In this document: in pieces, positions 20,481-29,921 of the stretch
Layout of the letters: each line of letters starts with the position of its first letter
Position numbering within the stretch: position 1 is the stretch's first letter
Assembly: GCF_007289895.1 (NCBI RefSeq)
Contig: NZ_CP041660.1
Location: 3,596,001-3,660,000 of the forward strand
Length of the DNA stretch: 64,000 nucleotides
Direction: 5' to 3'
From: Catenovulum sediminis
GTDB lineage: Bacteria > Pseudomonadota > Gammaproteobacteria > Enterobacterales > Alteromonadaceae
The notes under the pieces: model-generated
Databases searched by the model: none
The model's input: the letters and a program-made list of their open reading frames with translations, nothing else
What the model was told of the DNA's origin: nothing
Program-made: the position numbers and the translations under genes

Positions 20481-20504
20481 AAAAGGTGCTTAGGCACCTT
20501 TTTT
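20481..20504 (+). terminator. Rho-independent terminator after the amylase gene
   Basis: A 9-base-pair stem, AAAAGGTGC / GCACCTTTT, with a TTAG loop and a run of six T. The A run on the other side lets it also serve trmN6, which converges from the right and ends at 20521. Confidence 0.85.
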
Positions 20505-20520
20505 GATACCCTAAAGTTAT

Positions 20521-21231
20521 TTAAAAATTTAAATAATATGGCTGACAAAGTGCTTTGTATGCTTTCGTATACTGCTTATTCTGTTGATAAATAACCAATT
20601 CATCTTGGCTGTACTCAGTTTTATTTTTGCTAAATCTTAGACAAGCTAGTTTATACTCATTTTTATCTTCGACTGTTTTAACGTTTAAACGGGCAACTAG
20701 GTGAAGTTCAAGCTTTGAAGCTTCTTTAACAAAGCAATCTAGATTGGCATAGGGTAAGATAAATTCAGCACTTCCTTGTTGCGTAATTAGAGCACTGACA
20801 CATGTTAATAGCTGTTGAAAAGTTAATTCTTGTTGATGTCTTGCCAACATCCGTTGTGTTTCAAATTTTTGACCCGCAGTATAATAAGGCGGATTGGAAA
20901 TAATCCATTGATACTTATTATCTGTAGCTAACGCTTTTATATCGGTATGTAATAAGCGTAGCCGTTGCGACCATTTGCTCTGATAAAAGTTTTTCTGGCA
21001 ATCTAATATCGCGTTTTTTTCTATTTCAACCGCATGTATTTCAACATTATCGGCTGTTTTTTGCGCCAGCATTAGAGAAAGTATGCCAGTTCCGGCGCCT
21101 ATATCTAAAACTCTGCCAGCAGGTAAGCAAGAAGCGTTACTCCAACTGCCCAAGATTAGACTATCAGTGGAAACTTTCATCCCACAATGTTTTTGTTCGA
21201 CTAAAAATTGCTTACAACGAAACTGAGCCAC
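20521..21231 (-). CDS. trmN6: tRNA1(Val) (adenine37-N6)-methyltransferase TrmN6
   Basis: YfiC/TrmN6 methylates N6 of A37 in tRNA1-Val using S-adenosylmethionine. The 236-aa protein has SAM motif I (VLDIGAGTGILSL, about residues 41-53) and the adenine-N6 methyltransferase motif NPPYY (113-117). The N-terminal FRCKQFLVEQ and the GMKVSTDSLILGSW segment are typical of the family. It lies 15 bases downstream of the oxoprolinase gene on the same strand. Confidence 0.9.
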   Translation of the reverse strand: MAQFRCKQFLVEQKHCGMKVSTDSLILGSWSNASCLPAGRVLDIGAGTGILSLMLAQKTADNVEIHAVEIEKNAILDCQKNFYQSKWSQRLRLLHTDIKALATDNKYQWIISNPPYYTAGQKFETQRMLARHQQELTFQQLLTCVSALITQQGSAEFILPYANLDCFVKEASKLELHLVARLNVKTVEDKNEYKLACLRFSKNKTEYSQDELVIYQQNKQYTKAYKALCQPYYLNF

Positions 21232-21246
21232 GTTCTGAATCCTGAT

Positions 21247-24200
21247 TTATAAATTTTCATAAGCGCCATAAGCACCACCACCTGGCGTTTTTATGGTTAA
21301 TGACTCACCCGCTTTAACTTCCAGCTCGCAGTTTTCTGCCAACAAGGTTGTATTACCATCAATCGTATGCAACATATTTTTGCCACACTTTCCAGCTTGC
21401 CCGCCAAACAATCCTGGCGGTGCTACGATTCTGGAATTTGAAAGTATGTTGACTGTCATTTTTTGATTAAACTGTATTGTTCTGGTTAAACCGTTTCCAC
21501 CATTAAAGCGCCCTAATCCACCTGAATTTTGACGAATTGCAAATTGCCGCAATATCACTGGATACCTTTGCTCCAAAACTTCTGGATCGGTCAATCGCGA
21601 ATTTGTCATATGGCTATGTACTGCATCGGTGCCATGGTAATTGTGACCAGCCCCCGTGCCGCCGGCTAAAGTTTCATAATATTGATATGCGTGATTGCCA
21701 AAAGACAGATTATTCATCGTTGTCTGTGATGCCGCTTGTACACCCAAAGCCAAAAATAAGCTGGTTACAATCGCCTGTGACACTTCGACATTCCCAGCCA
21801 CGACCGCTGCTGGGTACTCTGGGTCTAACATACTGCCTTTATTTACAATCACTTTCAGCGGACGCATACAACCGGCATTTAAAGGGATGTTTTTATCGAC
21901 CAATGTTCTAAATACATAAATGACTGCCGCATCTGTAATGGAGCGCGGTGCATTAAAATTGGAATTTTGCTGTAGCGAAGACTGTGAAAAATCAATAACA
22001 GCTTGTTGATCATTTATTTTAATATCAACGGCAACAACAGCGCCACTATCCATTTTGAGCTGATAAGCGCCCGAGGATAAAGTTTTAAGCGCATTTTTAA
22101 CGGCCAATTCACCATTGTCTAAAATGGCATTGGTCACTTGTTGAATATATGAAAACCCATATTTTTCTAATATCTTTTTCATCTCTTTTTGACCCGCAAT
22201 ATTAGCTGCTTGCTGTGCGGCTAGATCGGCTATATTCTGTGCAATATTGCGCGCTGGCAAAGCCCCCTTGGAAAAATATTCATCAATCACCTGAGTTAAA
22301 AGTTGGTTATTCTCAACAACTTTTAAACCATCAAATAAAATGCCCTCTTCGTTAATATGTTTACTGGCAGCGGGCATTGAACCGGGTGTAATTCCACCAA
22401 TATCGGCATGGTGAGCACGTGAAGCAAAGTACATAACCGGCTGCTCAATGCCTGCAATAAATAAAGGCGAAACCAAAGTTAAATCGGGTAGATGAGTGCC
22501 TCCTGAATATGGCGAATTGATTAAATAGCTATCTCCAGCAGAAATTTTGTCAACCTTAGAAATAATCGCTTTTACTGAATGAGACATTGACCCTAGGTGC
22601 ACAGGTACATGTGGTGCGTTGGCTATCAATTCACCATTTTCGTTGAATATAGCGCATGAGAAATCCAGTCTTTCACGAATATTGACAGAGTGTGCCGTGC
22701 GCGCCAATATTTCCCCCATTTGCTCAGCAACCGACATATATAAATTATTAAATATCTCTAACTGAACTGGATCCAACGCCAATTTTCTACTTTGTTTTTT
22801 TGTTACCGATAGTTCACTAGAGAGCTGTTCCGTCTGACTAAATCGCAATGAGTAGTCGGCAAGGACTTCAGCATTCCAGCCGGGCTCTAAAACATTTGTA
22901 CCTGTTTTTTCAATAATCAGTGCCGGACCATAGACTATTTCACTGATTGATAAATTTTCTCGATAATGAATTGTGTATTGCGAATCTGCCGGCAAATGTT
23001 TGTCAACTGAACTGACTATAGGTTCAACAGTAACTGCACTTAGGTTCGATTCAGATGGTTCTACTAAACTAACAACCATGGCATCAATTTGAATTTCGCA
23101 GTTTTGCTGCAGATAACCAAACTGGCGCATATGTTGTGTTTCAAAATCACGTTTTAGGAGTCGATACTCGTCAAGTGCCAGCTCAATTCTAACCTCTGAA
23201 CCAAGGTATTTCACTAGCAACCGAACGTTAAATTGTGGCTTAGCAAGATGAGTGTCTTTGCTTCTGGTTTTAAGCGAGGTTTTATTAAATTCAGCATGTA
23301 AGCTGTCTGCTAATATCGAGACTTCTTCGAGCGTTCTATCAGATAATGTTTTTTGAACACTGACTTCTTTAGTGATGCCTTGATCAGCCAAACCAATACC
23401 AAAAGCAGATAATACACCCGCATAGGGATGAATGACCACGCTTTTCATGCCTAAACTGTCGGCCATTAGGCACGCATGCTGCCCCCCGCGCCACCAAAAC
23501 AGGTTAAGGTATATTCTTTTAGGTCATGGCCTTTTTGAGTTGAAATTTTACGTACTGCATTAGCCATATTATCGACCGCAATTGTTATAAAACCTTGTGC
23601 TATCTGCGTAATGCTTTTTACAATTTTGTCTTGCAATAGCTGTGCTTGTATTTGGTTAAGCTTATCTAAAGCCGCATTTTTATCTAATGCTTGATTGCCT
23701 TGCGGACCAAAAACATTTGGAAAGGCTTGCGGGATAATTTTCCCCAGAATCAAGTTGCAATCAGTAACAGTTAAAGGCCCGCCATTACGATAGCAGGCGG
23801 GGCCGGGGAAAGCGCCCGCTGATTCAGGTCCGACTTGAAAGCGCCCATCCTGATAACGACATATTGAACCGCCGCCCGCTGCCACTGTATTAATATTCAT
23901 CATAGGTGCTGCGATTCTGACACCTGACACCTCTGTGATATAACTGCGCTCATAAGAGCCTGCGTAATGGGCAACATCTGTTGATGTGCCGCCCATATCA
24001 AAAGCGATTATTTTCTTTATATCCAATGCTTGCGTTGTTCGACTCGCGCCAATGATACCGCCTGCAGGACCGGATAAAATAGCATCTTTACCGTGAAACA
24101 TATCAGCGGAGCAAAGTGCCCCACTTGATTGCATAAAATATAAAGGCACATTTCCCAAGGCATCGACAATTTGCCTGACATAATCTTGCATCACTGGCGT

Positions 24201-24842
24201 AAGATAAGCATCCGCGACACAGGTATCACCCCGAGGAATAATTTTGATAGTTTGTGAGCACCTGTGGGATAATGAAATCTGCTTAAAACCGACCTCTTTA
24301 GCCAATAATTCCAATGCCAATTCATGTTGCGGGTTTTTCCATCCATGCATCAAGACAATCGCTAACGCCTCGAAGTTTTCGGACTTCAATGTTTGCAGTT
24401 GTGTCCGTATATCTTCAATTTTAAGTTGTTTTTCAACTTTGCCGTCAACCAGAATTCTTTCATCAATCTCAACGACTGTCTGGTACAAAGATTCAGGTAA
24501 TTTAATATCTAGTGCAAAGATGTTAGGTCTGTTCTGAGTGGCAATTTTTAAAGCGTCGCGAAAACCGCGTGTTGTTATTAACGCTGTTTTGGCCCCTTTT
24601 CGTTCTAATAAGGCATTAGTAGCTACCGTGGTACCAATTTTTACATGCTCGATAAGTGCCTGTGGAATCGGCTGTTCTCGCGGTAAGTCCATAATATCGC
24701 GAATGCCTTGTATCGCTGAATTTGGGTACTGTGCTGGGTTTTCGGAAAGGAGTTTGTGTGATTTAAATTCACCATCGGGAGCAATTGCAACTATATCTGT
24801 AAATGTTCCCCCGCGATCTACCCAAATTTGCCATCCAGCCAC
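21247..24842 (-). pseudogene. 5-oxoprolinase/hydantoinase (HyuA-HyuB fusion), frame broken at 23482-23487
   Basis: ATP-dependent 5-oxoprolinase-type enzyme that opens 5-oxoproline or hydantoin rings. The first part (24842 to 23466) is the HyuA-like half, with WVDRGGTFTDIVA at the start, GTTVATNALLERKG, and AFDMGGTSTDVAH, ending in CFGGAGG. The second part (23466 to 21247) holds the end of HyuA and the whole HyuB half (GDSYLINSPYSGGTHLPD, GGTGAGHNYHGTDAVH). One extra G in the run at 23482-23487 (minus-strand G6 to G7) restores the family sequence GGAGGQHACLMADSLGM and one protein of about 1,198 aa, normal for the fusion. I chose the GTG at 24842, with AAGAGG six bases upstream, over a TTG at 24863. 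Assembly error or recent inactivation; no other damage seen. Confidence 0.87.
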
Positions 24843-24987
24843 AACCAACCTCTTAACTATCAATTTATCAAAACATCAAGTTTATCATTATGTTGAACGG
24901 TATAAAATGAATTATGGTAAGGCTAAGGATGGATGATTGACTACGCGTGTTTGCAATTTATATTAAATCTTGAGGCTCCAACAAAGA

Positions 24988-25878
24988 TTAACGACTAATA
25001 AAATTTCTGATCAATTTTGCTGTTTGTTTCGCAGATTGCATATGAGCATGATGTCCACCATTAATAAACTGCAACTTGCCACGGTTAAACAGCTGCAACC
25101 GCTCTGCAGCACTTTTTTTGATCTCGGGGTAACCATTATCTCCCAATAATATAAGTACAGGGCTGACAATAGATCGAAAAATAGCCTGCGCTTGAGATTC
25201 TGTTAAACGTATAGGCGATAAAGTATTAAGCTTTTTATCGCTTTTCCAAACAAACTTTTGTGCACAAACACGAATGTTTCGATCAACGATTAAACGCGCC
25301 AACTCAATATTAAGATTGCTGTGCATTGCGCGAGTTTTATATAGAGATTGCAACACAGAAACATCTCTTTTTTTATTTGTTTGGTATTTTTTTTGTGTTT
25401 CTTTGCGGCTTACAAATGCTTGTCTTAGGTTATCCACGAAGAAACGCTCATCTTGTGTAAATGCGCCAGCTGATTCCAGCAAAATTAAGTTAGATACAGA
25501 TTGCGGGTATGTTGCACTGTATAAACAAGCAATCATACCGCCCATAGAATGACCGATTAAATTTATTGTCGTGAGGTTCAAAGCTTCTATAAAAAGATGA
25601 AGATCATAAACCCAATCAATTAGATGGTAGTGCGCATCAGCACTGCGATGAGCGCTTAATCCATGTCCGGCTAAATCTAATGCAATCAAGGGTAATTCAG
25701 TTAAATATTGGCTAAGCGGAATAAAGCTTGCTGCATTATCCAACCAACCATGGACACACAAGTTAACCGCCTTGGTAGATTGTTCATTCACAAATTGCTC
25801 AGATGATAAAGAGAAATTAGCTAAACAACTGATTTCTCTTCCATCAAACAACTTGACCTTTTGTTCTATCAAATCCAA
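24988..25878 (-). CDS. Alpha/beta-fold hydrolase
   Basis: A 296-aa serine hydrolase of the alpha/beta fold. Seen are the oxyanion HGWLDNAASF (about residues 43-52), LDLAGHGLSAHR, the nucleophile elbow GHSMGG (Ser111), a possible catalytic Asp in LLGDNGYPEI, and His in NGGHHAHMQ near the C-terminus. No signal peptide is seen, so it is cytoplasmic. The substrate cannot be told from the sequence; it could be an esterase or related enzyme. It lies one base after the slp-like gene and is surely in the same transcript. Confidence 0.88.
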   Translation of the reverse strand: MDLIEQKVKLFDGREISCLANFSLSSEQFVNEQSTKAVNLCVHGWLDNAASFIPLSQYLTELPLIALDLAGHGLSAHRSADAHYHLIDWVYDLHLFIEALNLTTINLIGHSMGGMIACLYSATYPQSVSNLILLESAGAFTQDERFFVDNLRQAFVSRKETQKKYQTNKKRDVSVLQSLYKTRAMHSNLNIELARLIVDRNIRVCAQKFVWKSDKKLNTLSPIRLTESQAQAIFRSIVSPVLILLGDNGYPEIKKSAAERLQLFNRGKLQFINGGHHAHMQSAKQTAKLIRNFISR

Positions 25879-25879
25879 C

Positions 25880-26488
25880 TTATTGAACCATTGGTGCTTT
25901 TTTTCGCTTTTTGCGGTTACGCTGTTTTTTATCTAACGGAATATAATAAGGTTGAAGGTAGTGATAACGACTCCAATACCAGCGGCTTGAATATGGCCAA
26001 AATGGGTCTCGCCAATAATCGTGTTTGAACTCTTTGTCTTGCTCTGGCCACAAATGAATTTCAGCATTTTGTAATACAGGGTAAACGATAGTGTGTTTGT
26101 CTACTTTGCCTGTTTCTGCTGGTGCAATCTTACCCAGCGCACTGACTAAGCGCCCTTCTGTATAAATCCCAGGTTCTAAAAATCTATTGATATAAACTCT
26201 AAAACGGCCAGCAGAATCATCTTTGGGTTTGGGTTTTGTACTGGAATAGGTTTCAAAGTGCACAACTTCTAGCAAGGTTTTAGTTTCTAAATTATTAACC
26301 GATACAATAACGCCGCCCCATCTTGCTTGCTGCCCCAAGTAATTTTCTGGCGCTTGGCTAACTTCTGTATAGTTAATCAACTGCGTACCGTCAGGTACCC
26401 TTAACTTGTCCGGCACCATGCTGCAGGCAGATAAACATAATAAAGGCAACACAGTAAGCGTGCGCCAGAGATTACAAATGCTTTGCAT
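25880..26488 (-). CDS. Slp family outer-membrane lipoprotein
   Basis: A 202-aa lipoprotein with lipobox LSAC (Cys22). The mature start has SMVPDKLRVPDG followed by APENYLGQQARWGGVIVSVNN, the hallmark of the Slp/YeaY family of outer-membrane lipoproteins, some of which are starvation-induced. The C-terminus ends in an unusual basic run (KKQRNRKKRKK), preceded by a Trp/Tyr-rich stretch. In E. coli the relative yeaY sits directly next to tsaB; here 5.8 kb of other genes separate them. It overlaps the upstream M50 gene by 17 bases. Confidence 0.88.
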   Translation of the reverse strand: MQSICNLWRTLTVLPLLCLSACSMVPDKLRVPDGTQLINYTEVSQAPENYLGQQARWGGVIVSVNNLETKTLLEVVHFETYSSTKPKPKDDSAGRFRVYINRFLEPGIYTEGRLVSALGKIAPAETGKVDKHTIVYPVLQNAEIHLWPEQDKEFKHDYWRDPFWPYSSRWYWSRYHYLQPYYIPLDKKQRNRKKRKKAPMVQ

Positions 26489-27128
26489 AAAGACTTCTCC
26501 ATAAATAAAACAGCATCAGAGCCCCCCACGAAAACCAAATTGCAATCCAGATAAATTCAGGGATAAATGTCATATCAGCTAATCGTGCGCCGTCACCTCT
26601 GTGCTGACCATCAAAAAGGTATAATGGACTTTTAATTGCGTTAAATATAATGCTCATCGCTATAAATAAGCCTAGCATATTTTTCTGCTTTAACTTTAAA
26701 TATCGCATACTGCAATAAATTAAGATCAGAATAAACGTACAAATAGCGAACGTAATTAAATCTCTAACGTATAATATAGTAACAAGTATTAAACTAATGA
26801 ATACTAACAACGAAGCGAGCGTAACTAGATTCTTTTTGCACGACAAATATATTTTCGAAAATAAAAGCCCAAAGCATGCTGCACCGCTGTAGCCTGCAAA
26901 AGAAATAATAAAAGCCATTCCACCTCTCGTTATGCACTCTCCGCTGCCATTTAACCTGATTTTTAAATTAACTATTTCCCCGCCGGTTAGAATAGCGGCC
27001 AGACCATGACTTAACTCATGGAAATAGGTTTCAAACCATTTTATTGGTACTGACAGAAAAGGAATAAAATGCAGGAGCAACAATAGAATTAAATTAAAAT
27101 AAAACCAGTGCCTTTTAGAATTAAACAT
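26472..27128 (-). CDS. M50-type (site-2-protease-like) membrane metallopeptidase
   Basis: A 218-aa polytopic membrane protein with about six hydrophobic segments and the zinc motif HELSH (His37, Glu38, His41) in ETYFHELSHGLAAILTGGE, as in M50B-like proteins. A second conserved zinc-ligand region is not clear to me, so proteolytic activity is inferred. It lies 8 bases downstream of the hybrid histidine kinase and overlaps the Slp lipoprotein gene. Co-transcription with the kinase is likely from spacing, but a functional link is only a guess. Confidence 0.8.
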   Translation of the reverse strand: MFNSKRHWFYFNLILLLLLHFIPFLSVPIKWFETYFHELSHGLAAILTGGEIVNLKIRLNGSGECITRGGMAFIISFAGYSGAACFGLLFSKIYLSCKKNLVTLASLLVFISLILVTILYVRDLITFAICTFILILIYCSMRYLKLKQKNMLGLFIAMSIIFNAIKSPLYLFDGQHRGDGARLADMTFIPEFIWIAIWFSWGALMLFYLWRSLYAKHL

Positions 27129-27136
27129 AAAACCTT

Positions 27137-29827
27137 TTAATTTTCGTCAACAAAACTTGCTAATGCGCTTTTGCTTTGCAGGAAGACCTGATTCAGTTGC
27201 TCAACGGATTCAACACTCGCATTCTGTTGTTTTTCTGCTAATAATTGAAATTCGTAACAAACCTCAGATAACTTGACCAAACCTAAGTTGGCTGCCGAGC
27301 CTTTTAGTTTATGCGCTATTTTTTGTACTACATCATGCTGTTGTTGTTTTAACGCGTTTTCAAGCGCAAATAAATCTTTTTCAGCTTCGGGTATGAATAA
27401 TTTATTCAGTTTAATACGAACGGGCTCAGGAATCCGTAAATAGCGCTCTTTATCTATCAAGACGGCTTCGTTTGTTTCAAATTGTACGTTTTGATTACTA
27501 TCCAAATTCCTCAAATCCATTTTTTTGTTTTTGTTAAGTTTTTTATAGGCCTTTTTTAAACATCGAATTAATTGCTCTTCTTCAACGGGTTTAACAATAT
27601 AAGCATCCATTCCGGCCGCTAAACATCTTTCTTTATCACCTTTAAGCGCGTTTGCAGTCACTGCTATTATCTGAGGGCTTTTTTCTTTGTATCTTTGCTT
27701 GATTTCTTGAGTGGCTTGAAAACCATTTAAAACGGGCATTAAGACATCCATTAAGACAACATCAAATTGCTTTTTATCGATTAGCTCTAATGCAGCTTGC
27801 CCATCATTAGCAAATTCGCACGAATAGCCCAATTCATCTAAAAGATATCGCATATATTCTTGGTTGACGAGATGATCTTCTGCTACCAGAATATTTAAAG
27901 GAAACGTGTTGGCGATTTGTTTCAATTTTCGTCGCGGTTTTATTTGTTTTTTAGCCGCATCCGCTGTCCAGCCATTGTACAAAGTGTTAATGACAGAATC
28001 ATATAAAATAGATGCACGCACGGGTTTATAAATGATGGCATCAAATATATCGGCTGTAATTTTTATGTCATTAGAAGATGAACATAAAATAAGTTTAGGG
28101 CAATCAACACCATATTCCTTTCGCAATCGTTTAGCTAATTGCACGCCGTTATATTCTGGCATTTGATAATCTAGCAATATCAAATGAAAATGCGTTATCT
28201 GTATCTCTTTTTCTATCAGCGCTTGGGGGTTATCTATACAGGTTACACTTGCTCCCCAACCATCAAAATATTGCCTCAACACCATTAGATTTGTCGAATT
28301 GTCATCGACAACTAAAATGTTTTTCTCAACCAACTCTGGCAAAATACCTTTGGTAAAATGTTTTGGATTACGATTAACTATTTCAACTGGCAGACTAAAC
28401 TCAAAAGTTGATCCCTTATGCAGCTCACTTTTAACACCTATTTCGCCCCCCATTAAAGTAACCAGCTTTTTACAGATACTAAGACCTAAACCGGTACCTC
28501 CGAATCTGCGAGAAGTAGAGTCTTCAGCTTGAACAAAAGCTTTGAATAACGCTTTTTGATGGCTTGGGGCAATTCCAATGCCTGTATCTTTAACAGACAC
28601 GCTTAACATTGGAGCTCGTTGAGATTTTAATCTTACTTGTAAGTGTACTGTTCCGTCCTCGGTAAACTTGATTGCATTACTTAATAAATTTACCACAATC
28701 TGTTTAAAGCGAGTTTCATCTGTACTAACGCTTATTTGCGCTTCAGGTTTAATAAGGTAAGTTAACTCAATGTGTTTTTCTTGTGCTTTTGCAGCAAATG
28801 TCATTATTAAATCTTCTATCACTTCGTTAAGGTCAAACGTTGTGTACTCTAATGTCATTTTGCCAGCACTGATTTTAGAAAAATCTAAAATATCATTAAT
28901 TAATGCTTGTAAATGTTCACCGCTCAGCCGGATTGTTTTTACAAATTCTTGTTGTTTTGGTTGTAACTCAGTTCTACCAAGTAATGAAGTCATCCCCAAT
29001 ATTCCATTTAATGGGGTTCGAATTTCGTGACTCATGTTGGCAAGAAAAGAAGATTTGGCTTCATTTGCTTTATCCGCCGCTTCTGCTCGACTAATATCAT
29101 TTATGATATATAACCTTTTTATTCCAGACTGAGTATTGATTTCTTCACGTGTAATTTCACACTTTTTTACCTGTTCATGAAGTAATAAGTCAATCGTAAG
29201 TTTTGCAGTAAACTTTTGTGTAGCAATTGTATTATCAATTTGTTTGAGTTGTTCACGTGTATTGTCGATTGTTTGAAACCAATTCATTGCCGTTTGATTA
29301 ATGGATTCAATCATGGACGTTTTAATGTCGGCTATCACAATCGCAATTGGTACATATTTAAAAACAGATTCAAATAAATGGTGCCAGTGGGACAATTCAG
29401 CATCAGCCTGTTTTAACAATAGTTCAGACTTTTTAAGTTCTACGAGTATTTGTACCTTATTTTGTATTAGATGCGGTTTGATTGGTTTAAAAATAAAATC
29501 GACTGCTTGAAATTTAGACGTTGCTTTAACTTCGTCTGAATTTTCTGATAAAGAGGTGAGAAAAATTATCGGCGTGACTTCTAAACCCGGCGTTTTTCTA
29601 ACAAAAGTAGCAATTTCTTGACTTTTCAAATCCTCTAGAGGCGTTGTAAAAATGATTGAACATAAATTTGGCGTTTGAACGGCTAACTGAATCGCATTAC
29701 TGCAGTTATTTGCAGTAATCATGGTAATACCAAGAGGTTGCAGAAAATCTTTAACCAAAGTTAAATCCTGATGATTTTGCTCTACGATCAGTAAATGAAT
29801 ATCACTGTCTTTGAAACATGGATTCAT
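27137..29827 (-). CDS. Soluble hybrid sensor histidine kinase with degenerate N-terminal receiver
   Basis: An 896-aa phosphorelay protein with no transmembrane segment. Order: an N-terminal receiver-like domain (about residues 8-130), a PAS-like region (about 150-245), HisKA with the phosphorylated His267 (NMSHEIRTPLNG), an HATPase domain (NLLSNAIKFTEDG, DTGIGIA, GGTGLGLSIC), two canonical receivers (ILLDYQMP and VLMDVLMP aspartates) and a C-terminal HPt domain with His839 (IAHKLKGSAANLG). The first receiver has TT where the phospho-accepting Asp should be (SIIFTTPLED), so it should not accept phosphate. The domain set gives a full His-Asp-His-type relay in one chain. It lies 94 bases downstream of a REC-PAS-GGDEF-EAL gene, a likely partner. 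Confidence 0.92.
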   Translation of the reverse strand: MNPCFKDSDIHLLIVEQNHQDLTLVKDFLQPLGITMITANNCSNAIQLAVQTPNLCSIIFTTPLEDLKSQEIATFVRKTPGLEVTPIIFLTSLSENSDEVKATSKFQAVDFIFKPIKPHLIQNKVQILVELKKSELLLKQADAELSHWHHLFESVFKYVPIAIVIADIKTSMIESINQTAMNWFQTIDNTREQLKQIDNTIATQKFTAKLTIDLLLHEQVKKCEITREEINTQSGIKRLYIINDISRAEAADKANEAKSSFLANMSHEIRTPLNGILGMTSLLGRTELQPKQQEFVKTIRLSGEHLQALINDILDFSKISAGKMTLEYTTFDLNEVIEDLIMTFAAKAQEKHIELTYLIKPEAQISVSTDETRFKQIVVNLLSNAIKFTEDGTVHLQVRLKSQRAPMLSVSVKDTGIGIAPSHQKALFKAFVQAEDSTSRRFGGTGLGLSICKKLVTLMGGEIGVKSELHKGSTFEFSLPVEIVNRNPKHFTKGILPELVEKNILVVDDNSTNLMVLRQYFDGWGASVTCIDNPQALIEKEIQITHFHLILLDYQMPEYNGVQLAKRLRKEYGVDCPKLILCSSSNDIKITADIFDAIIYKPVRASILYDSVINTLYNGWTADAAKKQIKPRRKLKQIANTFPLNILVAEDHLVNQEYMRYLLDELGYSCEFANDGQAALELIDKKQFDVVLMDVLMPVLNGFQATQEIKQRYKEKSPQIIAVTANALKGDKERCLAAGMDAYIVKPVEEEQLIRCLKKAYKKLNKNKKMDLRNLDSNQNVQFETNEAVLIDKERYLRIPEPVRIKLNKLFIPEAEKDLFALENALKQQQHDVVQKIAHKLKGSAANLGLVKLSEVCYEFQLLAEKQQNASVESVEQLNQVFLQSKSALASFVDEN

Positions 29828-29921
29828 ACCCTTCCTTTTGCGTTTAGCACAACCAATAAAACTTACTGCAAGCTAAAAAGTAAACATGTATCTTTTCTAT
29901 AAATTATTTTGTGTATCTACT

